A stretch of DNA of 64,000 nt from NCBI GenBank assembly GCA_002360535.1, contig DEQR01000012.1, positions 1-64,000 of the forward strand, in the 5' to 3' direction. A program made the position numbers and the translations under genes. This stretch comes from Thiobacillus sp. UBA3361 (GTDB taxonomy: Bacteria; Pseudomonadota; Gammaproteobacteria; Burkholderiales; Thiobacillaceae). Positions 7,573 through 17,200 of the stretch are shown in pieces. The first letter of the stretch is position 1. The number at the start of each line of letters is the position of its first letter. A model generated the notes under the pieces. It searched no databases, was not told the origin of the DNA, and was given only the letters and a program-made list of their open reading frames with translations.

Positions 7573-8586
7573 TCAGCGCCAGATACCCCGCGGCGGCTGA
7601 TAACTGTTGATGACTTCAATATAGCTGGCGCGGGCGAGGGCGGCCGGGTCGGGCAGGTTCTTCTGGCTCATGCTGCCCTTGAGTTGGGCCACCGAGGCAT
7701 ATTCCCGCTCCTCCATCCAGCGCGCCATGCCGCCCAGGATTTCGGCCAGCCGGCCGGGACCGTGCTGCAGCAGGCAGGAGGCCAGGTGCACCACGTCCGC
7801 GCCGGCGAGGAGCATCTTGAGGGCCTCCTCGTGGCTGTGCACCCCGCCGGTGCCGGCCAGGGACAGTTCCACCCGGCCGTGCAGGATGGCCAGCCAGCGG
7901 ATGCGCAGCAGGGCCTCGTCCGGATAGGACAGGTGCAGGCGCGAGGCGACCTTGAGGGTTTCCAGGTCGAAATCCGGCTGGTAGAAGCGGTTGAACAGGG
8001 ACACGCCCCGGGCGCCGGCCACCTCCAGTTCCTTGACGAAATGGGGCAGCGAGGAGAAGAAGGGCGACAGCTTCATGATGATGGGAATCCCCACCACGCT
8101 TTTCAGCTCGGCCAGCAGGCAGACATAGCGCGCCTCGACGCTGGCGGCGGACAGGCCCATGTCGGCGGCCACCTGATAGACGTTCAGCTCCAGGGCATCC
8201 GCCCCGGCGCGTTCCAGTTCCTGTCCCAGTTCCACCCAGCCCGACAGGGAGGTGCCGTTCAGGCTGGCGATGACCGGGATGCCGAGGCCGGCCTTGAGGC
8301 GGGTGAGTTGTTCCAGATAGCCGTCCAGGCAGGTCTTGAAACGGCCGTGGTCGGGCAGGAAGGAATCCGCCTCGCCGTGGCCCAGCTCCGCATGCAGCAG
8401 GAAGCGCTCGGCCATGGCCTCCTCGGCGCGCAGTTCCTCCTCGAACAGGGAATACATGACGATGGCCGCGGCGCCGGCGTCCTCCAGGCGCTTGGCCATG
8501 CCCAGGTCCTTGGACAGGGGCGAGGCGGAGGGGACGAGGGGGTTCTTGAGCTTGAGGCCGACGTAGTCGGTGGTCAGGTCGATCAT
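7573..8586 (-). CDS. Dihydroorotate dehydrogenase-like flavoprotein coupled to nifJ
   Basis: A 337-residue FMN TIM-barrel of the dihydroorotate dehydrogenase-like family. It begins IDLTTDYVGLKLKNPLVPSA and contains the substrate/FMN motifs IASLNGTS, ALELNVY, PIIMKLSPF and the phosphate-binding LAGTGGVHSHEEALK / GADVVHLAS region. Its start codon lies one base beyond the nifJ stop, so the two are translationally coupled. Similar DHOD-like genes beside nifJ are common in bacteria, and the protein is probably not the pyrimidine-pathway enzyme but an oxidoreductase linked to ferredoxin or pyruvate metabolism. That role is inference from context. Confidence 0.85.
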   Translation of the reverse strand: MIDLTTDYVGLKLKNPLVPSASPLSKDLGMAKRLEDAGAAAIVMYSLFEEELRAEEAMAERFLLHAELGHGEADSFLPDHGRFKTCLDGYLEQLTRLKAGLGIPVIASLNGTSLSGWVELGQELERAGADALELNVYQVAADMGLSAASVEARYVCLLAELKSVVGIPIIMKLSPFFSSLPHFVKELEVAGARGVSLFNRFYQPDFDLETLKVASRLHLSYPDEALLRIRWLAILHGRVELSLAGTGGVHSHEEALKMLLAGADVVHLASCLLQHGPGRLAEILGGMARWMEEREYASVAQLKGSMSQKNLPDPAALARASYIEVINSYQPPRGIWR

Positions 8587-8587
8587 G

Positions 8588-11500
8588 TCAGACTCCCGTT
8601 TTACCGTCCGAGGCGTGTAACTGCGCAAGCTCCTGATAGCCCCTGAAGCGCTTGTCCGCCTCTTCCTGGGCGCGTTTCATGAACTGCGCCGCCGCCTCGG
8701 GGTGGCTGCGCTTGAGCATGGCGAAACGGGTCTCGCTGTCCATGAACTCGCCGATGGGCTTGCTGGGCGGCGCGGAATCCAGGCGGAAGGGGTTCTCGCC
8801 CTCGGCCACCCTGGGCTCGAAGCGGAACAGGGGCCAGTGGCCGGTCTTCACCGCCATGTCCTGCTGGCGCTGGTTGTAGAGCATATCGACCCCGTGGGCG
8901 ATGCACGGGCTGTAGGCGATGATCAGTGAGGGGCCGTCATAGGACTCGGCCTCGTGGAACACCTTCAGGGTATGCACGTCCTTGGCGCCGTAGGCCACGT
9001 GGGCCACATAGACATGGCCGTAGTCCATGGCCTGCTTGCCCAAGTCCTTCTTGATGATGGGCTTACCCGCCGCCGAGAACTTGGCCACCGCACCCAGGGG
9101 CGTGGCCTTGGAGGTCTGGCCGCCGGTGTTGGAATAGACCTCGGTGTCCAGCACCAGGATGTTCACGTCGTAGGGCAGGGAGAGCACGTGGTCCAGGCCG
9201 CCGAAGCCGATGTCGTAAGCCCAGCCGTCGCCGCCGACGATCCATACCGAGCGGCGGATCAGCCACTCGGCGACGCTGGCCAGTTCCTTGGCTCTGGGAT
9301 GACCGGAGGCGCCCAACCGGGTCAACAGGGCCGCGACACGCCGGCGTTGCGCGCGCAGGCCGGCCTCCTCGCGCTGCTCGGCGCTGAGCAGGCCGTCGGC
9401 CAGGTCACCACCGATCTCGTCCGCCATCGCCTTCACCAATCGTTGCGCGTAGTCCATCAGCTTGTCGGCCGCCAGGCGCATGCCCAGGCCGAACTCGGCG
9501 TTGTCCTCGAACAGGGAGTTGGACCAGGCCGGGCCGCGGCCCTCGGCGTTGGTGGTGTAGGGCGTGGTGGGCAGGTTGCCGCCGTAGATGGACGAACAGC
9601 CGGTGGCGTTGGCCACCAGCATGCGATCGCCGAACAGCTGGGTCGCCAGACGGATGTAGGGGGTCTCGCCGCAGCCGGCGCAAGCGCCGGAATATTCGAA
9701 CAACGGGTCCAGCAGCATGGAGCCGGGGATGGTGGTGTGCTTGACCAGATCGCGATCGAACTCGGGCAGGCTCAGGAAGAAGACGTAGTTATCCCGTTCC
9801 TGCTCCCGCAGCGGCGGTTGCGGCGCCATGTTCACCGCCCGCCGGCTGACGTTGGACTTGTCGTGGATGGGGCAGGCCTCGACGCAGTCGCCGCAGCCGG
9901 TGCAATCCTCCGGGGCCACCTGATAGCTGATGCGGGTGCCGGGCGGATAGTCCTTGCTCTTGGCCGGCACGTGCTTGAAGGTGGGCGGTGCGTTCGCGGC
10001 GTCTGCCTCCCGGAAGGCGCGGGCGCGAATGGCGCTGTGGGGGCAGACGAACACACACTTGCCGCATTGGGTGCAGAGATCGGCCTCCCAGACTGGGATC
10101 TCCAGGGCGATGTTGCGCTTCTCGTATTGGGCAGTGCCCAGCGGGTAGGTCCCGTCCTCGGGCAGCAGCGACACCGGCAGCCGGTCGCCCCGGCCGAGGA
10201 AGATGGGCAGGGTCACGTCGCGCACGAAGGCGGGCAGGCCCGCCACCCCGGCGGAGGCCGGGGTCCAGTCGGTCGCAGGCTGGATTCCGGCCTCTGCCGG
10301 AATGACGATTTGATGCAGGTGTTCCAGGGTCATGTCGATGGCCCGGAAGTTCAGCTCCGCCAGCCGCTTGCTCTTGCGCCCGTAGGTCTTCTCCACCGCC
10401 TGCTTGATGGCGGCGATGGCCTCCTCGCGCGGCAGGATGCCGGAGATGGCGAAGAAGCAGGTCTGCATGATGGTGTTGATGCGCCGCCCCATGCCGGCCG
10501 CCTCGGCCACCTGATAGGCGTCGATCACGAAAACCTTCAGCCCCTTGGCCCGGACGTGCCCGCACGCCTGTGCCGGCAGGCTGTCCCAGGCGGCCTCGGC
10601 GGGCGTCGGCGTGTTGAGCAGGAAGACGCCGCCCGGCGCGGCGTGATCCAGCATGTCGTAGCGTTCCAGGAACACCGTCTGGTGGCAGGCGACGAAATGC
10701 GCGTCGCCGCTGCCGGTGAGGTAGGCGGAGCGGATGGGCTGGGGACCGAAGCGCAGGTGGGAGACGGTGACAGCACCGGACTTTTTCGAGTCATAGACAA
10801 AATAGCCCTGGGCATGCAGGTCGGTGGCCTCGCCGATGATCTTGATGGAGTTCTTGTTGGCCGACACCGTACCGTCCGAACCCAGGCCGTAGAACACGGC
10901 GGCCCGGGTGGCGCGCGCAGCGTCGGTGCGGAAGGCCTCTTCCCAGGGCAGCGACAAATGAGTGACGTCGTCGTGGATGCCGACGGTGAACTGGCGTTTG
11001 GGTTTGTCCGTGTTCAGCGCATCGAAAACCGCCTTCACCATTCCCGGCGTGAATTCCTTGGACCCCAGGCCGTAGCGACCGCCGATCACCCTGGGCATGG
11101 CCCGCGCCCCATCCGCGGCGGCCTGGGCCAAGGCGCCCAGCACGTCCTTGTACAGCGGCTCGCCGTCGGCGCCCGGTTCCTTGGTGCGGTCGAGCACCGC
11201 CACCGCTCTGGCCGACTCAGGCAGTGCGGCCAGCAGGGCGTTGGCGGCGAAGGGCCGGTAGAGCCGCACCTTCAGCACGCCCACCTTCTCACCCTGGGCG
11301 GTCAGGTGTTCCACCGTCTCATGCGCCGTCTCCGCGCCCGAGCCCATCAACACGATCACCCGCTCCGCGTCCGCCGCGCCGGTGTAATCGAACAGCCGGT
11401 ACCGGCGCCCGGTCAGCGCCGCGAAGCGGTCCATGGCCGCCTGCATCACGGCCGGGAAGGCGTCGTGGAAGGGGTTGACCCGTTCGCGCGACTGGAAGAA

Positions 11501-12178
11501 CACGTCCGGATTCTGGCTGGTGCCGCGGATCACCGGGTGCTCCGGCGACAGGGCCCGGGCCCGGTGTTGAGCGATGCGATCTGAATCCAGCATCGCCCGC
11601 GCCGGGTCTTCGTCCACCGCCACGATCTTGGCCACCTCGTGGGAGGTGCGGAAGCCGTCGAAGAAATGCAGCACCGGGACGCGCCCGTCCAGGGTCGCGG
11701 CCTGGCCGATCAGGGCGAAGTCCTGCGCCTCCTGCACCGAGCCCGAGGCCAGCATGGCGAAACCGGTGGCGCGGCAGGCCATGACGTCGGAGTGGTCGCC
11801 GAAGATGGACAGGGCGTGGCTGGCCAGCGCGCGGGCAGAGACGTTGAGCAGGAAGGGCGTCAGCTCGCCGGCGATCTTGTACAGGTTGGGGATGTACAGC
11901 AGCAGGCCCTGGCTGGCGGTGAAACTGGTGCACAGGGCGCCGGAGGTGAGCGCCCCGTGCAGGGCGCCGGCGGCGCCGGCCTCGCTCTGCATCTCGATGA
12001 TGCGCGGCACCGTGCCCCACAGGTTGGGTCGGTCCTGGGCCGCCCATTCATCGGCCCACTCGCCCATGTTGGAGGACGGGGTGATGGGGTAGATGGCGAT
12101 GACCTCGTTGGTCAGATAGGCCATCCGGGCGGCGGCTTCGTTGCCGTCGAGGGTGATCATGCGGTGGGCGTCAGGCAT
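8588..12178 (-). CDS. nifJ: Pyruvate:ferredoxin (flavodoxin) oxidoreductase NifJ
   Basis: Single-chain PFOR that interconverts pyruvate plus CoA with acetyl-CoA, CO2 and reduced ferredoxin. In order it has the pyruvate-binding domain (IYPITPSSNMGEWADEWA near the N-terminus), the gamma-type domain, two ferredoxin-type [4Fe-4S] motifs (CTQCGKCVFVCP about 700, CTGCGDCVEACP about 757), CAGCGETPYI for the third cluster, and the thiamine-diphosphate motif GDGWAYDIGFGGLDH (about 985) with YSNTGGQTSKATP. The 1196-residue length is near the family norm. The ATG at 12178 has GGAG 6 bases upstream; an in-frame upstream ATG at 12280 adds 34 residues of unlikely Pro/Gly-rich sequence. Residues about 624-645 (IPAEAGIQP, TPASAGV) are encoded by a palindromic genomic repeat inserted in frame. 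Confidence 0.95.
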   Translation of the reverse strand: MPDAHRMITLDGNEAAARMAYLTNEVIAIYPITPSSNMGEWADEWAAQDRPNLWGTVPRIIEMQSEAGAAGALHGALTSGALCTSFTASQGLLLYIPNLYKIAGELTPFLLNVSARALASHALSIFGDHSDVMACRATGFAMLASGSVQEAQDFALIGQAATLDGRVPVLHFFDGFRTSHEVAKIVAVDEDPARAMLDSDRIAQHRARALSPEHPVIRGTSQNPDVFFQSRERVNPFHDAFPAVMQAAMDRFAALTGRRYRLFDYTGAADAERVIVLMGSGAETAHETVEHLTAQGEKVGVLKVRLYRPFAANALLAALPESARAVAVLDRTKEPGADGEPLYKDVLGALAQAAADGARAMPRVIGGRYGLGSKEFTPGMVKAVFDALNTDKPKRQFTVGIHDDVTHLSLPWEEAFRTDAARATRAAVFYGLGSDGTVSANKNSIKIIGEATDLHAQGYFVYDSKKSGAVTVSHLRFGPQPIRSAYLTGSGDAHFVACHQTVFLERYDMLDHAAPGGVFLLNTPTPAEAAWDSLPAQACGHVRAKGLKVFVIDAYQVAEAAGMGRRINTIMQTCFFAISGILPREEAIAAIKQAVEKTYGRKSKRLAELNFRAIDMTLEHLHQIVIPAEAGIQPATDWTPASAGVAGLPAFVRDVTLPIFLGRGDRLPVSLLPEDGTYPLGTAQYEKRNIALEIPVWEADLCTQCGKCVFVCPHSAIRARAFREADAANAPPTFKHVPAKSKDYPPGTRISYQVAPEDCTGCGDCVEACPIHDKSNVSRRAVNMAPQPPLREQERDNYVFFLSLPEFDRDLVKHTTIPGSMLLDPLFEYSGACAGCGETPYIRLATQLFGDRMLVANATGCSSIYGGNLPTTPYTTNAEGRGPAWSNSLFEDNAEFGLGMRLAADKLMDYAQRLVKAMADEIGGDLADGLLSAEQREEAGLRAQRRRVAALLTRLGASGHPRAKELASVAEWLIRRSVWIVGGDGWAYDIGFGGLDHVLSLPYDVNILVLDTEVYSNTGGQTSKATPLGAVAKFSAAGKPIIKKDLGKQAMDYGHVYVAHVAYGAKDVHTLKVFHEAESYDGPSLIIAYSPCIAHGVDMLYNQRQQDMAVKTGHWPLFRFEPRVAEGENPFRLDSAPPSKPIGEFMDSETRFAMLKRSHPEAAAQFMKRAQEEADKRFRGYQELAQLHASDGKTGV
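10243..10307. repeat. Palindromic repeat inserted in frame inside nifJ
   Basis: This 65-base element starts CACCCCGGCGGAGGCCGGGG and ends TTCCGGCCTCTGCCGGAATG, two hairpins joined by a short spacer. The first 30 bases match the intergenic element at 62561 at 28 of 30 positions. Within nifJ it is read as about 22 residues. The reading frame continues on both sides, so the enzyme should be intact. Confidence 0.85.
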
Positions 12179-12315
12179 GCGTGCTCCGGCACCGGGACTT
12201 CCCGCGGCAGGCCCCTGTCGGGGAACGCCCCTAAATGGACTGGCTGGTCCATTATCCCGGCCAGGGGGATGCGCCGGCAACTACTGCCTGTCATGTCCCG
12301 GCATGCCAATCCGGG

Positions 12316-12987
12316 CTAGGGCGGCCCGGATGCCAGCCGGTGCGCCGCCCGGGTGGTTTCCGGCAGGCGGTAGCGGGTCACGCAGGCCATCGCCAGGCGG
12401 ATCGCGCTGTCCAGGCAGAGCCGATGGCCGGGTGAAACGAATATCGGCTTCACCCCCGACCGGCTGCGCAGCGCCGCGCCTATCGTCTCCTCCCCGTCCA
12501 GCAGCGGCGCCCAGGCCCCCTTCTCTTCCGGCACCGGCCCATGCCGGCCGATCAGGCGGGTCTTGCCCACGCCGATGGCGGGCGCATCCAGCAGCACCCC
12601 CAGGTGGCAGGCGATGCCGAAACGGCGCGGATGGGCCAGGCCCTGGCCGTCGCACAGCCACACGTCGGGCAGCGTTTTCAGCCCCTCGATGGCGTCCAGC
12701 ACCGCCGGCAGTTCCCGGAAGGACAACAGGCCCGGCACGTAGGGAAACGCGGTGGGCCGCCAGGCCAGCGCATGGTCCACGGGCATGAGATCGGGAAATG
12801 AGAGCACCGCCACCGCCGCCCGCGTCACCCGGCCGCCGTCCTCGAAGCCCACATCGACACCGGCCACCGCGCGGATGAGCGCCGGCAGTCGGTCCACGGT
12901 TTCCACGCGGCCGGCCAGACGGGACTGGATCGCCCGCGCCTCGGCCGGGGTGACCGACCAGGGATGTTCAACCTCGGGGGATATCAA
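12316..12987 (-). CDS. nfi: Endonuclease V (deoxyinosine 3' endonuclease)
   Basis: Endonuclease V nicks DNA one base 3' to deoxyinosine, the product of adenine deamination. The 223-residue protein carries the family motifs: GVDVGF (metal-binding Asp), the wedge [11 protein letters not shown], the active-site [19 protein letters not shown], and GVGKTRL. The start is taken as TTG at 12987, with GAGGA about 8 bases upstream; no ATG lies close enough to replace it. It is separated from nifJ by about 140 bases and diverges from the next gene, with only 33 bases between the two starts, so promoters must overlap. Confidence 0.92.
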   Translation of the reverse strand: MISPEVEHPWSVTPAEARAIQSRLAGRVETVDRLPALIRAVAGVDVGFEDGGRVTRAAVAVLSFPDLMPVDHALAWRPTAFPYVPGLLSFRELPAVLDAIEGLKTLPDVWLCDGQGLAHPRRFGIACHLGVLLDAPAIGVGKTRLIGRHGPVPEEKGAWAPLLDGEETIGAALRSRSGVKPIFVSPGHRLCLDSAIRLAMACVTRYRLPETTRAAHRLASGPP

Positions 12988-13020
12988 GGGGGTATCCTCG
13001 TCGAATAGCGCGATGCACGC

Positions 13021-13692
13021 ATGTTCATGACCAGTCTATTCCACGCCAGCGGCGGCCTGATCTACCACCTCCGCGCCCTGCGCCACGCCCGCCGGCTCTG
13101 GCAGCCGTACCGCGCGGCGGTGGCCGGCTGGCTGGCGGACTGGCGTCCCGACACCGGGCACCTGCTGCTGTTGGGGCCCAGCGGCGGCTACACACTGCCC
13201 CGCGACTTCCTCGGCCGTTTCGCCCGCGTCACGGCGGTGGAGCCCGACCCCCTGGCCCGGCTGATCCTGGCCAGGCGCTTCGCCGGCCTGAATCTGGACT
13301 GGGAAACGCCCGGCGCCGACCTTCTCGATCCGGTCCGGCGCCATCCCGGCGCGGCGATCCTGTTCTGCAACCTGCTCGGCCAGGACTGGCGGGGCACCGG
13401 CGGCGAGTCGGCGCGGACGGCGAGATTGGCGCGGCTGCGAGCCGACCTGGCGGGCAGGTCATGGGCCAGCTATCACGACGTCGTCTCCAGCGGCGTAGCG
13501 CCGATGTTCCACGGCCCCCTGCGCGACGATGCCGCGACCCTGGAGTCCCTGCTCGCCCATTTCTGGACCGGTGGCGAACTGCCCCTGGTGGATCACGGCA
13601 CCCATCCGCTGGGCGCCGGCCGGCCGGCCGACTATGTGCTTTGGCGATTGGCGCCCGGCCGCTACCACCTGGTGGGCTGGGTCACGTCCTGA
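13021..13692 (+). CDS. Hypothetical protein with methyltransferase-like Rossmann motif
   Basis: A 223-residue protein of unknown function. The stretch [14 protein letters not shown] (about 49-62) followed by [14 protein letters not shown] (about 70-83) looks like motif I and the acidic end of strand beta-2 in S-adenosylmethionine-dependent methyltransferases, although the glycine pattern is atypical. Later segments [13 protein letters not shown] and [10 protein letters not shown] would be the following strands of such a fold. No signal peptide is obvious. It diverges from nfi and converges on a small secreted protein. I infer a class I methyltransferase-like fold but not an activity; a second in-frame ATG lies two codons downstream. 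Confidence 0.7.
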   Translation: MFMTSLFHASGGLIYHLRALRHARRLWQPYRAAVAGWLADWRPDTGHLLLLGPSGGYTLPRDFLGRFARVTAVEPDPLARLILARRFAGLNLDWETPGADLLDPVRRHPGAAILFCNLLGQDWRGTGGESARTARLARLRADLAGRSWASYHDVVSSGVAPMFHGPLRDDAATLESLLAHFWTGGELPLVDHGTHPLGAGRPADYVLWRLAPGRYHLVGWVTS

Positions 13693-13699
13693 GACGCGC

Positions 13700-14065
13700 T
13701 CACCTGCAGGGAAACAGGTCCTTCAACGCCTTGCCCAGCAGTTCGGGCGCCGGGCGGTTGGACTCCATGGGATGTGCGCGCAGCCAGAGCACCAGCTTGC
13801 CAGGCAGCCCTTTCTTGTCACCCGCGCCCAGGCAGAAAGCGGATTTCCCGCCGCCAGCCTTCTGCGCCTGCCAGACAATGGTATCCAGGTACCCGTTCAG
13901 GTAGCTGTGACACATCATCGACAGGGCCTTCACCTTTTCCCCGCCCTGGCACATGCGCAGGATGGCGGCGCCATCGTGGACACCGTCGCTGGCCGTAGCC
14001 GGCGAGGCCAACGCCGAGGCGGCGATCGCCAGTCCGAAAACCATGCCCTGGGTATTGAACGACAT
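13700..14065 (-). CDS. Small secreted cysteine-rich protein, Rap1a/Tai-like
   Basis: This 121-residue protein has an N-terminal signal peptide (cleavage near PATASDG) and a mature domain with conserved cysteines spaced as in the Rap1a/Tai immunity family: LRMCQG, MCHSYLNGYLD, AFCLGAG and a C-terminal LFPCR. Rap1a/Tai proteins neutralise peptidoglycan-amidase effectors of type VI secretion, but many orphan relatives exist with no known role. No type VI secretion gene or amidase effector is adjacent, so the family label is tentative and the immunity role unproven. It ends tail-to-tail with the methyltransferase-like gene, only 7 bases apart. Confidence 0.7.
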   Translation of the reverse strand: MSFNTQGMVFGLAIAASALASPATASDGVHDGAAILRMCQGGEKVKALSMMCHSYLNGYLDTIVWQAQKAGGGKSAFCLGAGDKKGLPGKLVLWLRAHPMESNRPAPELLGKALKDLFPCR

Positions 14066-14250
14066 CTTGCTTTTCTCCCGCCCCCGCGCTCCCGCGAGGC
14101 TATCCCTAACCTGAACGCGGCCATTTTACGGCCTTCCTCCCGAACCGGGCCTGACCCGCGTCAAGCGGCCTCCGGACGTGTCAAAATCCCGGACGTTTCC
14201 CATCCGGCCGCCGTCGCGGCCGCGACCATCACGACAGCAGGAGCACCCCG

Positions 14251-17200
14251 ATGCGCGTATGGCTGACCGCTATCCCACTGTTCTGGCTGGCCACCCTGGC
14301 CCAGGCCGCCGCCGTCGAATCCTTTTCCCCGACCGGCGAACAACTGGAAATCGGCCAGGTCCGGGCCCGTTTTTCCACGCCCATGGCGCCGTTGGGCCGG
14401 GCGGATGCGCCGGCGCCCTTTGCCATCGACTGCCCACTCGCCGGCGAGGGGCGCTGGGCGGACGAACGCACCTGGGTCTATGACCTGCAAGGCCAGCCGC
14501 AAGCCGGCACGGCCTGCCGCTTCCGCATCCGCGAGGGTCTGAAATCCGTTGCCGGCGAGGCCGTCGAGGCCGGCGGCGACTACCGTTTCAGCATCGCCGG
14601 CCCGCGCGTGCTGGCCAGCCTGCCGGGCGCGGACACCACCGTCGATGAGGAACAGGTGTTCGTGCTGCGCCTCAACGGCCCGCTGCGTGCGGACAGCCTG
14701 GCCGGCCGCGTGCGCTGCGAGGCGCAGGGCATCCACGAGCGCATCCCGGTGCGCCGCCTGACCGGCGCCGAGCGGGCGGGCATCCTGGAGCAGGTCAGGC
14801 CCCAGGTGGCGGACCTGGTGGAGAACTGGGACGCGGGCTACCGGCCGGAGGCCGACGGCAGCCTGGAGGTACTGCGCTGCGCCCGCGCGCTGCCGGCCAA
14901 GGCCAAGCTGTTCCTGGTCTGGGGCGAGGGCGTGGCGACGCCGTCCGGCGCCCGCAACCCGTCCGAACAGCGCCTGCTTTTCCGGGTGCGCGATGAATTC
15001 GTCGCGCGCGTGCGTTGCGACCGCGAGAACGCCCGCGCCGGCTGCATCCCGCTGACCCCCATCCGCGTGGAATTCAGCGCCCAGGTGGCGCGCGCCTGGC
15101 TGGACGCCATCCGGCTCAGGGACGACACGGGCAAGACCTATCCGCAAACCGCCGCCGAACCGGCCGCGGCCTTCGACACCGGGGTGCGCTTCGCCGGCCC
15201 CTTCCCCGCCGATGCGAACCTGGAATTGGTCCTGCCCAAGGGCATCGGCGACGACAAGGGCCGCCCCCTGGACAACGCCGGCCGTTTCCCGATGGCCGTG
15301 CGGGTCGGGCGGATGCCGCCCCTGGTCAAGTTCGCCGGCGACTTCGGCATCGTCGAAAGCAAGGAAGGCGGCCTGCTGCCCCTGACGGTGCGCAACCTGG
15401 AGCCGGGCAAGGACGGCACCGCGGCGCGCGTGCGCTGGCTGCGGCTGACCGACGACGCGGCCATCCTGGACTGGATGGCGCGCGTGAAAAAGGCCGCCGT
15501 GCCCCACGGCAAGCCCTTGAGCGACCCCCGCCGCGAACGCCTGCTGACGGCCAGGTTGCCCGGCCTGGTGGATCGCCCCCTGCCCAAGCCGGAGGGTGCC
15601 CAGGCCTTCGAGGTGGTCGGCGTGCCCCTGGGCGAACCCGGCTACTACGTGGTGGAGGCGGAGAGCCGCCGCCTGGGCCAGGCCCTGATCGGCGCCGACA
15701 CGCCCATGTACGTGCGCGCCGGCGCCTTGGTCACCAATTTGGCGGTGCATTTCAAATGGGGCGCGGCCGACTCCCTGGCCTGGGTGACCCGCCTGGACCA
15801 GGGCACGCCGGTCCAGGGCGCCCAAGTGGCGGTGCGCGACTGCAAGGGCCGGCAACTGGCTGCCGGCGGCACGGACAGCGACGGCCTGGCGAGGTTTCCC
15901 AAGGGCATCCCCGACCCGCGCGGCGCCAGCTGGGACTGCCCCCTGTTCGTCAGCGCCCGCGCTGGCGGCGACCTGGCCTTCGCCCTGTCGGACTGGGACG
16001 AGGGTATCGAGACCTGGCGTTTCGGCCTGCCCTCGGACTGGCAGCGGGACAACCGCCTGGCGCATACCGTGCTCGACCGCACCCTGTTCCGCCCCGGCGA
16101 GACGGTGCACATGCAGCACCTGCTGCGCGCCCGCGTGCCGGCCGGCTTGGCCCTGCCCGCCAGGACGCCCAGGACACTGCTCATCGAGCACGGCGACAGC
16201 GCCCAGCGCTGGTTCCTGCCCCTGCAATGGAAGGACGGCGCGGCGGCGGTGGATTGGGCCATCCCCAAGACCGCCAAGCGCGGCGAATACAGCCTGCGCC
16301 TGCTGGACGAGGCCATCGCCCCGGATTCCGAGGCCGCCCGCCGGGACTGGTTCGAGGGCCTGGACAGCGGCCGCTTCACGGTGGCGGACTTCCGCGTGCC
16401 CCTCATGCGCGCCAGCCTCGACCCGGTCGATAAGCGCCTGGTGGCCGCGAACGCGGCCGCTTTCGACACGGCGGTGAGTTGGCAGAACGGCGGTGGCGCG
16501 CGCGGCCTGCCGGTGAAGCTGCGCGCCCAGCTGGAACCCGCCCGCGAAGTGGAATTCGCCGGCTACGAGGACTACGACTTCGCCCGTCGCAAGGACACCG
16601 ACAGCGGCCAGGAGGAGGACGAGACCGTCGCCCTGGCCGGCGACGAATTCAGGCTCGACGCGGGCGGCGCGGGCCGCGGCCGCGTCTCCGGCCTGCCGGC
16701 GCTGGCCATGCCGCACCGGCTGCGCGTGGAACTGGAATACGCCGATCCCAACGGCGAGATCCAGACCGTCAGCCGCGCCGCCCCCTGGTGGCCGGCGGCG
16801 GTGGTGCTGGGCATGAAGCGCGACGGCTGGGCGCGGCGCGGGCAGGCCACCACGCTCGTCTTCCAGGCCCTGGACCTGGACGGCAGACCGGCGGCCGGCA
16901 TCCCGGTGAACGTCCGGCTCGCCCTGCGCCAGAGCTTCGGCCACCGCGTCCGCCTGGCCGGCGGCTTCTACGGCTACCGGCATGAAAGCCGGGAAACGCC
17001 CCTGCCCGGCCGCTGCGACGGGCACACCGACGAGGGGGGCCGGTTCACCTGCCAGGCGCGCGCCGAGCAGGGCGGTGAGGTGCGGGTGAGCGCCGAGGCG
17101 CGCGACGCCCAGGGCCGCGTCGCCCGCAGCCATCACAGCTACTGGGTGGCGGGCAGGGACGAGTGGGGGTTCGCCCAGGACAACCACGACCGCATCGACC

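Noticed and set aside
8954..11584. Long rightward frame (about 876 codons) opposite nifJ
   Set aside because: Another GC-bias shadow; no recognisable domains and it overlaps conserved PFOR motifs on the minus strand.
13021..13692. Calling the 223-residue protein a defined methyltransferase
   Set aside because: Only the first Rossmann motif is suggestive; catalytic and target motifs could not be recognised.
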